A program made the position numbers and the translations under genes. The notes beneath the pieces are model-generated. The model did no database searches. It saw only the letters and a program-made list of their open reading frames with translations, and was not told the DNA's origin. 47,071 nt of DNA, taken from the NCBI GenBank assembly GCA_900545055.1, contig UQXP01000009.1, forward strand, positions 1-47,071, in the 5' to 3' direction. Each line of letters opens with the position of its first letter. The first letter of the stretch is position 1. The stretch is from an uncultured Collinsella sp. GTDB lineage: Bacteria; Actinomycetota; Coriobacteriia; Coriobacteriales; Coriobacteriaceae. This document shows, one piece after another, positions 1 through 6,798 of the stretch.

Positions 1-55
1 CAGAAGGAATGTTGGTACTGAACATTCATCAACTCAAGTAAATAGCCATTTAGCT
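1..55. repeat. Direct repeat copy 1 of the hsdS central helix region
   Basis: Bases 1-55 are identical to 2112-2166. The match may extend beyond the window's left edge. It encodes the helix between the two recognition domains of HsdS and contains site A. It offers both site-specific and homologous exchange between the expressed gene and the stored cassette. Confidence 0.95.
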
Positions 56-497
56 TAGTGTTGAGTTCAATTTTATTGTCCAGTAAACCCAGGACGCCAG
101 AAATAGCGGTCTGTGTTTCGTGATCCGGAACACAGACCGGGCATAGATGAACGTGATTGCGATTTATGCCCGGCACGGCGCTTGCAGTTAAGTAGTCTCG
201 CCATGGAATAGTTTTGAGTAGGTAATAAACGAACTTAGGATCATTGCCCTTAAAGTCTGTCGAGTACAAAGACGTATTTAATGGCCAGCAAGCTGCATCA
301 GAGAAAAAAACTTGGCCAATAGTTCCGTAGCGTCCAGTTACGACGCATGGACCCTTAACGGCGGCTTCCGAATGCGTGCCCGTTTGTCCCGAAGATGAGA
401 AAACCGGATAGGGGCCATCAACCCTGCTGCTGGAAGGGAGGTCAAACCCCCTTTTTAGATTAACAATCTCTCCCAAGGTCTTTTGCGTCCAGCTCAT
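1..497 (-). CDS. hsdS: Type I restriction-modification specificity subunit HsdS, 5' part (runs off left edge)
   Basis: Reading the minus strand from ATG at 497 gives an open frame to the window edge (about 165 residues). It begins MSWTQKTLGEIVNLKRGFDL and has the usual first target-recognition domain: VFSSSGQTG, GRYGTIGQVFF and PGINRNHV are typical HsdS motifs. It then enters the central conserved helix LLDNKIELNTKLNGYLLEL. HsdS sets the DNA sequence recognised by the HsdM/HsdR methylase-nuclease complex. The start overlaps the recombinase stop as ATGA, suggesting translational coupling. Recombination site A lies in codons 149-153, just where the first recognition domain ends. The second recognition domain, hsdM and hsdR are not in the window and would have to lie to its left. 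The family assignment is secure; whether this is the currently expressed copy is inferred from its intact start. Confidence 0.88.
   Translation of the reverse strand, partial: MSWTQKTLGEIVNLKRGFDLPSSSRVDGPYPVFSSSGQTGTHSEAAVKGPCVVTGRYGTIGQVFFSDAACWPLNTSLYSTDFKGNDPKFVYYLLKTIPWRDYLTASAVPGINRNHVHLCPVCVPDHETQTAISGVLGLLDNKIELNTKLNGYLLELMNVQYQHSF
39..52 (+). repeat. Recombination site A (TAAAT-AGCC-ATTTA)
   Basis: A 14-bp imperfect palindrome with an asymmetric 4-base core, inside codons 149-153 of the expressed hsdS. It has the same orientation as site C and is inverted relative to site B. Palindromic arms around an asymmetric core fit a tyrosine-recombinase crossover site. That the recombinase uses it is inferred. 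Confidence 0.7.
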
Positions 498-1450
498 TCC
501 AAATACTTCCTGTGCGAAGCTTTCACATTGCTCTGATTAACCATGGCGTAGTACATGGTTGTGTCTATTTTCGCATGGCCCAACAGCTTTTGCACCTGCT
601 CTATGGGCATTCCCTTGTCGATTGCATGGGTGGCAAGCGTACGGCGAAACTTATGCGGATGAACGCGGTTGATACCGGCACTTCTGCCTAGGTCACGTAA
701 ACGGAGCTCTATGCTCCCCACCGTAATACGTCGAGCTGAGGAATCGAGCGCGACAAATAATGCAGGACTCTTGTCAGCACGGCTCGAAAGATATTCCGTA
801 AGATGAAGCTTAGCGCGCGCATCGAAGTAAACGGGGCGCTGCTTATTTCCCTTTCCCATTACAAGGCATTCGCGCTCGTGCAGATTGACATCCTTCCTGT
901 CGAGTCGCACAAGTTCGCCAATACGCATGCCCGTCGAAGCGAGTAGATCAACGATGGCAAGATCTCGCTTGGACTCACAGGCGTCTCGCAATACCTCCAG
1001 TTCCTCATCGCTAAGCACCTCTTTGGTTACTTGAGCTGTTTTGACGCGACGAATGCGCCTTACAGGACTTTTCACAATGTAATCCTCATCTTCAAGCCAC
1101 GAAAAGAAGCTCGACATGATACGACGTATATTATCGATTGTGACCTTACTAGAACCGCGTTTCACCTCGTAATCATTGAGATAGCGGCGCAAGTCGTCGC
1201 TCTCAACCTGGGTATAGGGCTTAGCAAGCGCTGTGTTCATATGCCGTAGGGTTGCCTCATAGTATGCAATGGTTTTAGGAGAGCATCCCTCGACCTCTTT
1301 AGCGGTGAGAAAGAGCGCAAGCAGATCTTGCCCTGGCTCTGTTTGTTTCGATCCGAGTACCCGTCTAAGCGTAATGGTTAGATGTTTGAGCTGGTGTGGG
1401 TCGAGAAGGCCCTGCATTTCCGAAAGTACGGTATTGATGACAGTTTCCAC
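494..1450 (-). CDS. Tyrosine recombinase (DNA invertase) of the hsdS locus
   Basis: This is a phage-integrase-family site-specific recombinase of 318 residues if it starts at GTG 1450. A Shine-Dalgarno-like AAAGGA lies 6 bases upstream, and the sequence from there (VETVINTVLSEMQGLLD) resembles the N-terminus of invertases that accompany type I specificity genes in gut bacteria. A SAM-like core-binding domain follows (LFLTAKEVEGCSPKTIAYYE). The catalytic set is complete: Arg in STGMRIGELV, Lys in GKGNKQRPV, His-x-x-Arg in HPHKFRRT, His in LLGHAKIDT and Tyr in TTMYYAM. The frame is open upstream without a stop into the silent hsdS cassette, so a longer 588-residue fusion from 2260 is possible in principle. 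It lies between two hsdS pieces and three copies of a candidate site. The role in inverting hsdS segments is inferred from this context. Confidence 0.9.
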   Translation of the reverse strand: METVINTVLSEMQGLLDPHQLKHLTITLRRVLGSKQTEPGQDLLALFLTAKEVEGCSPKTIAYYEATLRHMNTALAKPYTQVESDDLRRYLNDYEVKRGSSKVTIDNIRRIMSSFFSWLEDEDYIVKSPVRRIRRVKTAQVTKEVLSDEELEVLRDACESKRDLAIVDLLASTGMRIGELVRLDRKDVNLHERECLVMGKGNKQRPVYFDARAKLHLTEYLSSRADKSPALFVALDSSARRITVGSIELRLRDLGRSAGINRVHPHKFRRTLATHAIDKGMPIEQVQKLLGHAKIDTTMYYAMVNQSNVKASHRKYLE

Positions 1451-1510
1451 GCTGTTCCTTTCGTCGAGTACGATAGCCACAGTGTGGACGGCGCGTTGTA
1501 CATAGTGAAG

Positions 1511-1524
1511 TAAATGGCTATTTA
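1511..1524 (-). repeat. Recombination site B (inverted copy)
   Basis: The plus strand reads TAAATGGCTATTTA, the exact reverse complement of sites A and C. It lies at the C-terminal end of the silent hsdS cassette and about 60 bases upstream of the recombinase start. The inverted orientation means recombination with A or C would flip the intervening DNA. Confidence 0.7.
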
Positions 1525-2111
1525 GCTGCGTAAAATCGACCCTTGAGACGTCGATCTCGCCCGACATAAGTTTGGGGAGAAGAGCGTCACGAAGAGCAGC
1601 CAGTTTTCGGTTCTGTGTCGAATTCTGAACAATCTGTTCTCTCAATGGCTCTGCAATAGTATTAAACCTCTCGAGATCTCCTCTTGCAGGAATAGGCACG
1701 TTCAACGCTTCCAAATCGCCTTTTCCCATATGCGCGACGGTAGTACCAGAGGCGTAGTTCTGGATGAAAGCCAACAATGGGTTCAATGCCATAAGCAAAT
1801 AACTTCTTGAAACTCCCGAATTGGCAGCGGGCTCGAACAGGCAAACTCGCTGATTCAGTACAGCCATTTCACCCTGCCAGAGACATGGCGTGAATTCGGC
1901 ATCCATTCCCGCTAAAACGTCACCAGGATGTACGAATACCCTTTTTGGATGAGCCTCATTTGTCCAATACTGCGGAGAGAAGGTGCTCAAATCACGTATG
2001 CGGATCAGGGGATACCCTACCTTTTCCTCGTTAAACAAGGCAGACTTGAACGCTGCTCCATAAACAACATCAGCAATGTCATAAATTGACCCGAGGGTTA
2101 ACTTGTTGCAG

Positions 2112-2166
2112 CAGAAGGAATGTTGGTACTGAACATTCATCAACTCAAGTAAATAGCCATTTAGCT
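2112..2166. repeat. Direct repeat copy 2, start of the silent hsdS cassette
   Basis: A perfect 55-base copy of bases 1-55. Identity stops sharply at 2166: the next bases are unrelated (GAAACC here, TAGTGT after copy 1). This marks the upstream boundary of the stored cassette and includes site C. Confidence 0.95.
2150..2163 (+). repeat. Recombination site C (TAAAT-AGCC-ATTTA)
   Basis: Identical to site A, at the start of the silent cassette and inside the longer 55-bp direct repeat. With site B it brackets a segment of about 625 bp holding the second recognition domain. Confidence 0.7.
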
Positions 2167-2211
2167 GAAACCCTACGACCATTCGGATGTCATATCCCCG
2201 CAATACAAAAA

Positions 2212-2245
2212 ACGGGGCAGCTCGCGCTCCTGCAAACCGCCCCGT
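2212..2245 (-). terminator. Intrinsic terminator of the zinc-ribbon gene
   Basis: On the minus strand a stem ACGGGGC / GCCCCGT is followed by six T residues, about 45 bases after the stop of the gene ending at 2288. It isolates the silent hsdS cassette from upstream transcription. Confidence 0.75.
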
Positions 2246-2287
2246 ATCCCCGGCCATCACGCTACAGCGCCAACCAGCGCCACTCCC

Positions 2288-3625
2288 CTACTTACCAAAT
2301 ATCGCGCCAAACAAACCCTTGCGCTTGGGCTTTTCCTCTCGGTAGGAACCCTCGGCAACCGCCGCCGCCTGACGTGGTTGTTCGCTGCCCCCACGGCGCA
2401 CGATCTGGTACAGGAACGGCGATTTAACGTATTTGACCTCGATGGGCGTGGCGTGAACGGTGCTTTCGCCGGACAGATGCAGGCTCGGGTTGAGTGGCGC
2501 CACGATATGCGTCTCGCGCTTGTCGCTAAACACCACCGCTGCCGCGCGACCCGTCTGGCCGTTCACGGCGATGCGCACCTGCTCGTCATCGCGTCCGTCA
2601 CACGCGGGGCGATCGACAAAGTAGACCGGCACCATAATCAGGCCGTCCTTGTGCTTGCGGGCCTTGCGCGCCCAAGTGCGGATGCTCTTTTTATTGAAGC
2701 CCAAAAACGCCTCGGCATCGTTGCCGGCAATGTCGAGCGCCAGCTTATCAATGACCACCTGGTCCTTGGTGGACGCGTCGACGGAGACAACGCGGAAGTC
2801 GCCTTCCTGCATGGCCGGGTCAAACGGCCCCACCTTGGCAAAGTCCCACGGCTCCAGAATGCCCATAAGGCGAACGTCCAGGTAGTTTGCCCTGGGATAC
2901 GCCCAGTCGAGCACCTCGTAGTACACCAGGGTCTCCTTGCCCAGGCCCCTGCCCGGGAAGGACGCCATCATGCGAAGGTCCGCGAGCGCCATGGGGAAAT
3001 AGAAGAGCATCATGTCGTTTTGAATCGCGTCTTCCACGTCGTGCCCGGCAAAGGCCTCCGGGTACTGACGCACCAGCTGCAGTGCGTTGGCACGTGCCTG
3101 CTGCGGCGTTATCTCGCAGGGAATACCCTGCTCAGGCACGTACTCGGCACCCACGCCCATGGTCAGGCGCTTGCTAAACGTGCCGGGCTTGAGCAGGTCG
3201 GCCACGCCAATCTTGTTGCCGCAGGACGGGCACTCAAACACGCGTTGGGTCGACTCGCCCTCAAAGGACGCACCGCAGAAGGGGCAGGGAATGCTCACGT
3301 GCGTCGCCTCTTGGAACTCCTGCGCCGTTCCGCGGTCCTCCCACAGCAGATGCTCCAGGACCGACTGATTGCGCCAGTACGAATTGAAGAAATACCAGTC
3401 CGGGTCCTCTGGGCGCTCGAGCTGCGAGACGTGCGTGAGCTTGAGCAGCCCGTCAACCACCGTCAGCGGCGTATGACGGATACCCAGGGCGCTCTTGGGC
3501 TCTCCGGCGTCCGCTTGCCACGGAATAACCGTTTCGCAATAGGCACACTCAAAGCTGCGCTTTGCCTGGTGCGAATACATGGGGCCGCCGCAGTTTTGGC
3601 ATTTAATGGCAAACATCTCGTCCAT
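2288..3625 (-). CDS. Double zinc-ribbon (TFIIB-type) protein of unknown function
   Basis: A 445-residue protein. Two zinc ribbons are visible at the N-terminus: CQNCGG with CAYCE (about residues 9-31) and CPFCG with CPSCG (about 113-137). The rest has no motif I can name; it contains a well-formed mixed domain with FYFPMALADLR and VYYEVLDWAYP, and ends in a short basic tail KPKRKGLFGAIFGK that may be peripheral to the membrane. The ATG at 3625 has GGAGG 8 bases upstream. It resembles proteins annotated as TFIIB-type zinc ribbon-containing in Actinobacteria, whose role is not known to me. It is monocistronic: its own terminator lies downstream and a divergent transporter gene upstream. Codon use matches the surrounding core genes, unlike the hsdS locus next to it. 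Confidence 0.8.
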   Translation of the reverse strand: MDEMFAIKCQNCGGPMYSHQAKRSFECAYCETVIPWQADAGEPKSALGIRHTPLTVVDGLLKLTHVSQLERPEDPDWYFFNSYWRNQSVLEHLLWEDRGTAQEFQEATHVSIPCPFCGASFEGESTQRVFECPSCGNKIGVADLLKPGTFSKRLTMGVGAEYVPEQGIPCEITPQQARANALQLVRQYPEAFAGHDVEDAIQNDMMLFYFPMALADLRMMASFPGRGLGKETLVYYEVLDWAYPRANYLDVRLMGILEPWDFAKVGPFDPAMQEGDFRVVSVDASTKDQVVIDKLALDIAGNDAEAFLGFNKKSIRTWARKARKHKDGLIMVPVYFVDRPACDGRDDEQVRIAVNGQTGRAAAVVFSDKRETHIVAPLNPSLHLSGESTVHATPIEVKYVKSPFLYQIVRRGGSEQPRQAAAVAEGSYREEKPKRKGLFGAIFGK

Positions 3626-3884
3626 GGAAACATCCTCCTTTGCACAGGGCTGTCGACATTAAGTATGTCGAGCAAATCGGCACGTGCCCATACCCATGTG
3701 GCCCAAAATGGAGCACTCGGTCGAACGGGAAGGCGCAGTGAACTCGAACGCGCGCGGGCAGTCGCCCCCTCCGCCTCGCGCCCGTTAGCGCCGGCAGACC
3801 ATTGCTGCATTTTCTGAGCATCGGCACACGTTGCGTCTGCGCGAGCTACACTATCCCCTTAATGAGAATGCGAGGAGATACGCC

Positions 3885-5066
3885 ATGCTATTTGTAAATC
3901 GGCTGGTACATACGCTTGTTCCCGGCAGCGAGGGCGAGCCGGTCGATGCCTCCCGCCGTACCAACGCGGGCTTTGTCGCAAGCCTCATCTGCATTGGCCT
4001 TAACATCACCTTGTGCCTGGCCAAGGGTATCGCGGGCCTGCTCGCCGGCTCTGTCTCGCTCATCGCCGACGCCTTCAACAACCTCTCCGACGCCTCGAGC
4101 AACATCGTCAGCCTGCTCGGGTTCCGCCTTGCCAGCCGTCCGGCCGACGAGGGCCACCCCTATGGTCACGGCCGCTACGAATACCTGGCTGGGCTGTTTG
4201 TCGCCGTCCTGGTTTGCGCCGTTGGCATCAACCTGGCGCTCGAATCCGCGACCAAGATCATCAAGCCTTCCCCCACCGCCTACACGCTGGTCTCCCTAGC
4301 CGCCCTCGTCTTGTCCATGCTTGTTAAGCTCTGGATGGCCGCGTTCAACCGCGCGCTGGGAAACCGCATTGACTCGGAGACGCTCATCGCCACGGCGCAG
4401 GACTCCAAAAACGATGTCATTACCTCGGGCTCGGTCCTGGTGGCGGCGCTTATCTCGCAAACGACCGGCTTTGACCTCGACGGCTGGGCGGGCCTGGGCG
4501 TAGGCATCTTCATTTGCATAAGCGGCCTGGGGCTCGTCCGCGACGCCATCAGCCCGCTGCTGGGACAGGCACCCGACCCCAAGCTCGTGCAAGCAATTCG
4601 CGACAAGATCATGTCGTATCCGCAGGTGCTAGGCACGCACGACCTCATGGTGCACGACTACGGCCCCGGCCGCCAGTTTGCCAGCGCACACGTGGAAATG
4701 CCCGGCGAGGGCGATGCCTTTGAGCACCACGAGATTCTGGACACCATCGAACACGACATCAAGCATCAGATGGGCATCGACATCACGCTGCACTGCGACC
4801 CCATCGCCACCACCGGCGACGACCTGCGCGGCTGGGTCAAGCGCGGCATAGCGCAAATCGATCCCACGCTCTCCATCCATGACCTGCACGAGCACGACGG
4901 GTTCGTTTCGTTTGACCTGGTGCGTCCCGACGGCTTTGACATATCCGACGAGGAGCTGCTGGAGCTCGTCACGCGCATCGTGCACGAGCGCCGGCCCGAT
5001 GTCTCGTGCGTCGTCACATTTGACTCGGGCTTCAGCTCGCCCGACCGTCCGGCCGAACAGCTGTAA
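3885..5066 (+). CDS. Cation diffusion facilitator, manganese-exporter type
   Basis: A 393-residue membrane transporter of the CDF family that exports divalent metal ions in exchange for protons. ATG 3885 is chosen over the further upstream start because AGGAG (3873-3877) lies 7 bases before it. Six membrane segments are recognisable in the first two-thirds, followed by a soluble C-terminal domain that is longer than usual and appears duplicated (repeated ferredoxin-like regulatory segments after MVHDYGPG and after IHDLHEHD). Transmembrane helix 2 has FNNLSD and helix 5 has AQDSKND. This is an Asn/Asp plus Asp/Asp site, the arrangement known from Mn exporters such as MntE, not the His-containing zinc site. 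Metal preference is therefore inferred as Mn. HPYGHGRYEYLAG is the family's conserved loop. Confidence 0.88.
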   Translation: MLFVNRLVHTLVPGSEGEPVDASRRTNAGFVASLICIGLNITLCLAKGIAGLLAGSVSLIADAFNNLSDASSNIVSLLGFRLASRPADEGHPYGHGRYEYLAGLFVAVLVCAVGINLALESATKIIKPSPTAYTLVSLAALVLSMLVKLWMAAFNRALGNRIDSETLIATAQDSKNDVITSGSVLVAALISQTTGFDLDGWAGLGVGIFICISGLGLVRDAISPLLGQAPDPKLVQAIRDKIMSYPQVLGTHDLMVHDYGPGRQFASAHVEMPGEGDAFEHHEILDTIEHDIKHQMGIDITLHCDPIATTGDDLRGWVKRGIAQIDPTLSIHDLHEHDGFVSFDLVRPDGFDISDEELLELVTRIVHERRPDVSCVVTFDSGFSSPDRPAEQL

Positions 5067-5074
5067 TCGACAGC

Positions 5075-5144
5075 AAAACGGGGCGCAGGACCGCCGACCA
5101 ACGCGCCTACGCGCCCGGTCACGCGATCCTGCGTCCCGTTTTTG
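5075..5144. terminator. Bidirectional terminator between convergent genes
   Basis: A long stem (AAAACGGGGCGCAGGA paired with TCCTGCGTCCCGTTTTT, one mismatch) flanked by A-runs on the left and T-runs on the right. It can end transcription of the transporter gene and of the membrane protein gene on the other strand. Confidence 0.8.
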
Positions 5145-5176
5145 TTTGCACTGCTAAGGCTCTAGCCGCTCGACCG

Positions 5177-6133
5177 CTAGTTCCCCTGCGCGCCCGAAAT
5201 ACCGTTTTGCAGGGCACCCCAGGCGTTCGTTGCCATATCGCCCAGGTTCTGTGCGGTATCGCCGAGATTCTGAGCCGTGTCACCCAGCTCTTGGGCCTTG
5301 TCCCCAAGCTCCTGGGCCTTGTTGCTCAGGTCCTCCAGCGTGTTGGAGCTCGAGCTGTCCGCGCCACCCTGGTCGCCGGACGCATTACCCGACGAGTTGT
5401 CCTTGCGCGTGAGCTGAATCTCGAGGCCACCGTTGTCGTTATAGTAGGCAGACGTCACGACCCAGTTGGCGTCGACAACAGGTGTTGAGCCATCGTCGGT
5501 CAGGATCACGGCGTTCGAAAGGTCGGCCCCACGCGACTTGAGGAGCTTCTTGGCGTTGGACCAGTACTGACCCGGGATATCGCTCAGGTCGATGGTGCCG
5601 GACTGGGTAGTCTCGGTCTGCTCGGCCGTGGTATCAGTCGTGGCGCCCCGCTTGTTGAGCATGCCCGACACGATGGCAAACACAACCGACAGGGCAAAGA
5701 AGATCGCCAGCACGATCAGGATCTTCTTGATCACGCCCGACGAGCGCGAAGGCTTCTTCTCCTCGTCCTCGCCATACTGAGGGATGGACTTGGGATACTC
5801 ACGATACGGCTCGCGCGCATATCGGTCGCGCGACTCGTAGCGCGGCTGTGCCGTACGCGGCATATATGTCGTCTGCTGAGGTTGCGGAATGGGATTTTGC
5901 AGCAAGTCATCATAAGGGTCTGCCGCCGCGTTGCCGTAGGGGCTCTGCGACGAGGCACCATACGGGTCCTGCGCTGCGTTTCCGTAATTTACTACGCGTG
6001 TGGGATCGGCCGACGCCTGTGTCGTATCGGGGGCAGCGTAGCCGGGATTCGGCACGACGCGGGTCTCATCGGCGCCATTGCCCGTCCGCGGGGAGCCGTA
6101 GCCACCCATTACGGTCGTCTTGTCCTGGTCCAT
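5177..6133 (-). CDS. Single-pass membrane protein with tandem-heptad C-terminus
   Basis: A 318-residue protein of unknown function. Residues 1-130 are a low-complexity, Pro/Tyr/Asn/Gln-rich cytoplasmic tail with repeated DPYG and SPYGNAA motifs. A single membrane helix follows (about 136-159, KILIVLAIFFALSVVFAIV). Outside it, a small domain (about 180-245) begins DIPGQYWSNAKKLLKSRG. The spacing of Pro-Gly, Ala-Lys-Lys-Leu-Leu and Gly is reminiscent of a PASTA-like fold, but this is only a suggestion. The C-terminus carries five 7-residue repeats (AQELGDK, AQNLGDT and the like) predicted to form a coiled coil. The start at 6133 follows a GAAAGGAA ribosome site. It is divergent from the small Cys-rich gene at 6271. 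Confidence 0.75.
   Translation of the reverse strand: MDQDKTTVMGGYGSPRTGNGADETRVVPNPGYAAPDTTQASADPTRVVNYGNAAQDPYGASSQSPYGNAAADPYDDLLQNPIPQPQQTTYMPRTAQPRYESRDRYAREPYREYPKSIPQYGEDEEKKPSRSSGVIKKILIVLAIFFALSVVFAIVSGMLNKRGATTDTTAEQTETTQSGTIDLSDIPGQYWSNAKKLLKSRGADLSNAVILTDDGSTPVVDANWVVTSAYYNDNGGLEIQLTRKDNSSGNASGDQGGADSSSSNTLEDLSNKAQELGDKAQELGDTAQNLGDTAQNLGDMATNAWGALQNGISGAQGN
5234..5338 (-). repeat. Five 21-bp tandem repeats in the coding region
   Basis: Units begin at 5234, 5255, 5276, 5297 and 5318. They encode the heptads DMATN, AQNLGDT, AQNLGDT, AQELGDK and KAQELGD of the membrane protein. Units differ at the base level, mostly by silent changes, so the repeat looks old and selected rather than a recent slippage. 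Confidence 0.8.
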
Positions 6134-6270
6134 GCAACGATTCCTTTCCGTCGCCCGTAAGCATCAAGTTATCCATGCATTCTACCCGCGCAAAAGCCTA
6201 TGATGGGCAAAGCCCGCCGGTATCTACAAGACATGCGCGGCCGACGGTCACAAGCGAATCGAGGAACGTC

Positions 6271-6507
6271 ATGGCAAAAAGCAAGCTCATCAAAGACACA
6301 ACGCGCGCCGAACGCGAGGAGATCATTAAGCTGGCGCTCGCTGGCTGCGGCAACGGCAGTTGCGACAACTGCGGAAGCTGCAGCTTGGGAGCCGGCGACC
6401 CGTATGGCACTTACCAGCCCTACATTGACGGCGAGATGGAAATTACCGATATCAACATGATGGTCGCCGAGCGCAACGCCAAGCTCTTCGGCCTCCAGCG
6501 CGGCTAA
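6271..6507 (+). CDS. Small Cys-rich protein of unknown function
   Basis: A 78-residue protein starting at ATG 6271 with GAGGAA 7 bases upstream. The N-terminal half is a basic/acidic helix (KDTTRAEREEIIKLALAGC). Four cysteines follow in the pattern C26-x4-C31-x2-C34-x2-C37, and then a conserved-looking YQPYIDGEMEITDINMM segment. The Cys spacing could bind zinc or an iron-sulfur cluster, but nothing in the sequence decides which. I recall similar short proteins in other Coriobacteriia but know no function. The gene stands alone between a divergent membrane protein gene and the convergent zinc-ribbon lipoprotein-like gene at 6799. Confidence 0.75.
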   Translation: MAKSKLIKDTTRAEREEIIKLALAGCGNGSCDNCGSCSLGAGDPYGTYQPYIDGEMEITDINMMVAERNAKLFGLQRG

Positions 6508-6538
6508 CGATCTCTTCGTGGGCTGTGCACCAAAAAAT

Positions 6539-6678
6539 GCGCCCATCTACTACGTTTAACCCAAGGGTGCCAACCATAGCCATATTTGTGTTAACAAAAC
6601 CGCAGGTAAACGTCTTGCCACATTGTTAAAAAACGCTCCACGGTCGGTCCAGCCCTGGCAAACGTAGTAGATGGGCGC
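6539..6678. repeat. Inverted repeat, 19-bp perfect arms 102 bp apart
   Basis: Arms at 6539-6557 (GCGCCCATCTACTACGTTT) and 6660-6678 are exact reverse complements. The interior contains GTTAACAAAAC-type AT-rich sequence and no open frame. It lies between convergent genes. No transposase and no clear target duplication are visible. Confidence 0.8.
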
Positions 6679-6729
6679 TTTTCGTGGCGCGGCTGGCCCA
6701 GATTGCTTGTTTCGGAGCCAATTTGCATC

Positions 6730-6771
6730 AAAAAGTCCCCGGCGGCGCTGTGTTTTGCGTCACCGGGGACT
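6730..6771 (-). terminator. Intrinsic terminator of the 6799-8814 gene
   Basis: On the minus strand AGTCCCCGG pairs with CCGGGGACT and is followed by TTTTTG. It lies about 30 bases beyond the stop codon at 6799. Confidence 0.8.
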
Positions 6772-6798
6772 GTTCAGTTCACTTTCTGCAGCCTCGCC

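Larger units (their letters stand above)
1451..2166 (-). pseudogene. Silent hsdS cassette: second target-recognition domain plus C-terminal tail, no own start
   Basis: The minus-strand frame encodes an HsdS C-terminal half. It starts with the repeated helix QLNGYLLELMNVQYQHSFC, continues with a complete recognition domain (GYPLIRIRDL, VHPGDVLAGMDAEF, MAVLNQRVC, AHMGKGDLEALNVPIP), and ends with the usual HsdS tail RKLAALRDALLPKLMSGEID. It lacks a first recognition domain. Directly upstream is the terminator of the neighbouring zinc-ribbon gene and no HsdS-like sequence, so it has no obvious promoter or start. It runs in frame, with no stop, into the recombinase. Sites C (2150-2163) and B (1511-1524) bracket it in inverted orientation. 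The first 55 bases are identical to the matching part of the expressed hsdS. I read it as a stored specificity module rather than a decayed gene. Confidence 0.82.

Noticed and set aside
1..2166. Deletion between direct repeats A and C as the main function of the repeats
   Set aside because: It would remove the recombinase and the start of hsdS; the inverted middle site points to inversion instead. Deletion by homologous recombination remains possible as an accident.
2086..2427. Plus-strand frame of 113 codons across the hsdS cassette start
   Set aside because: It runs through a terminator and the end of another gene. It would matter only if the cassette were flipped by a B-C inversion, when it would extend the HsdS tail.
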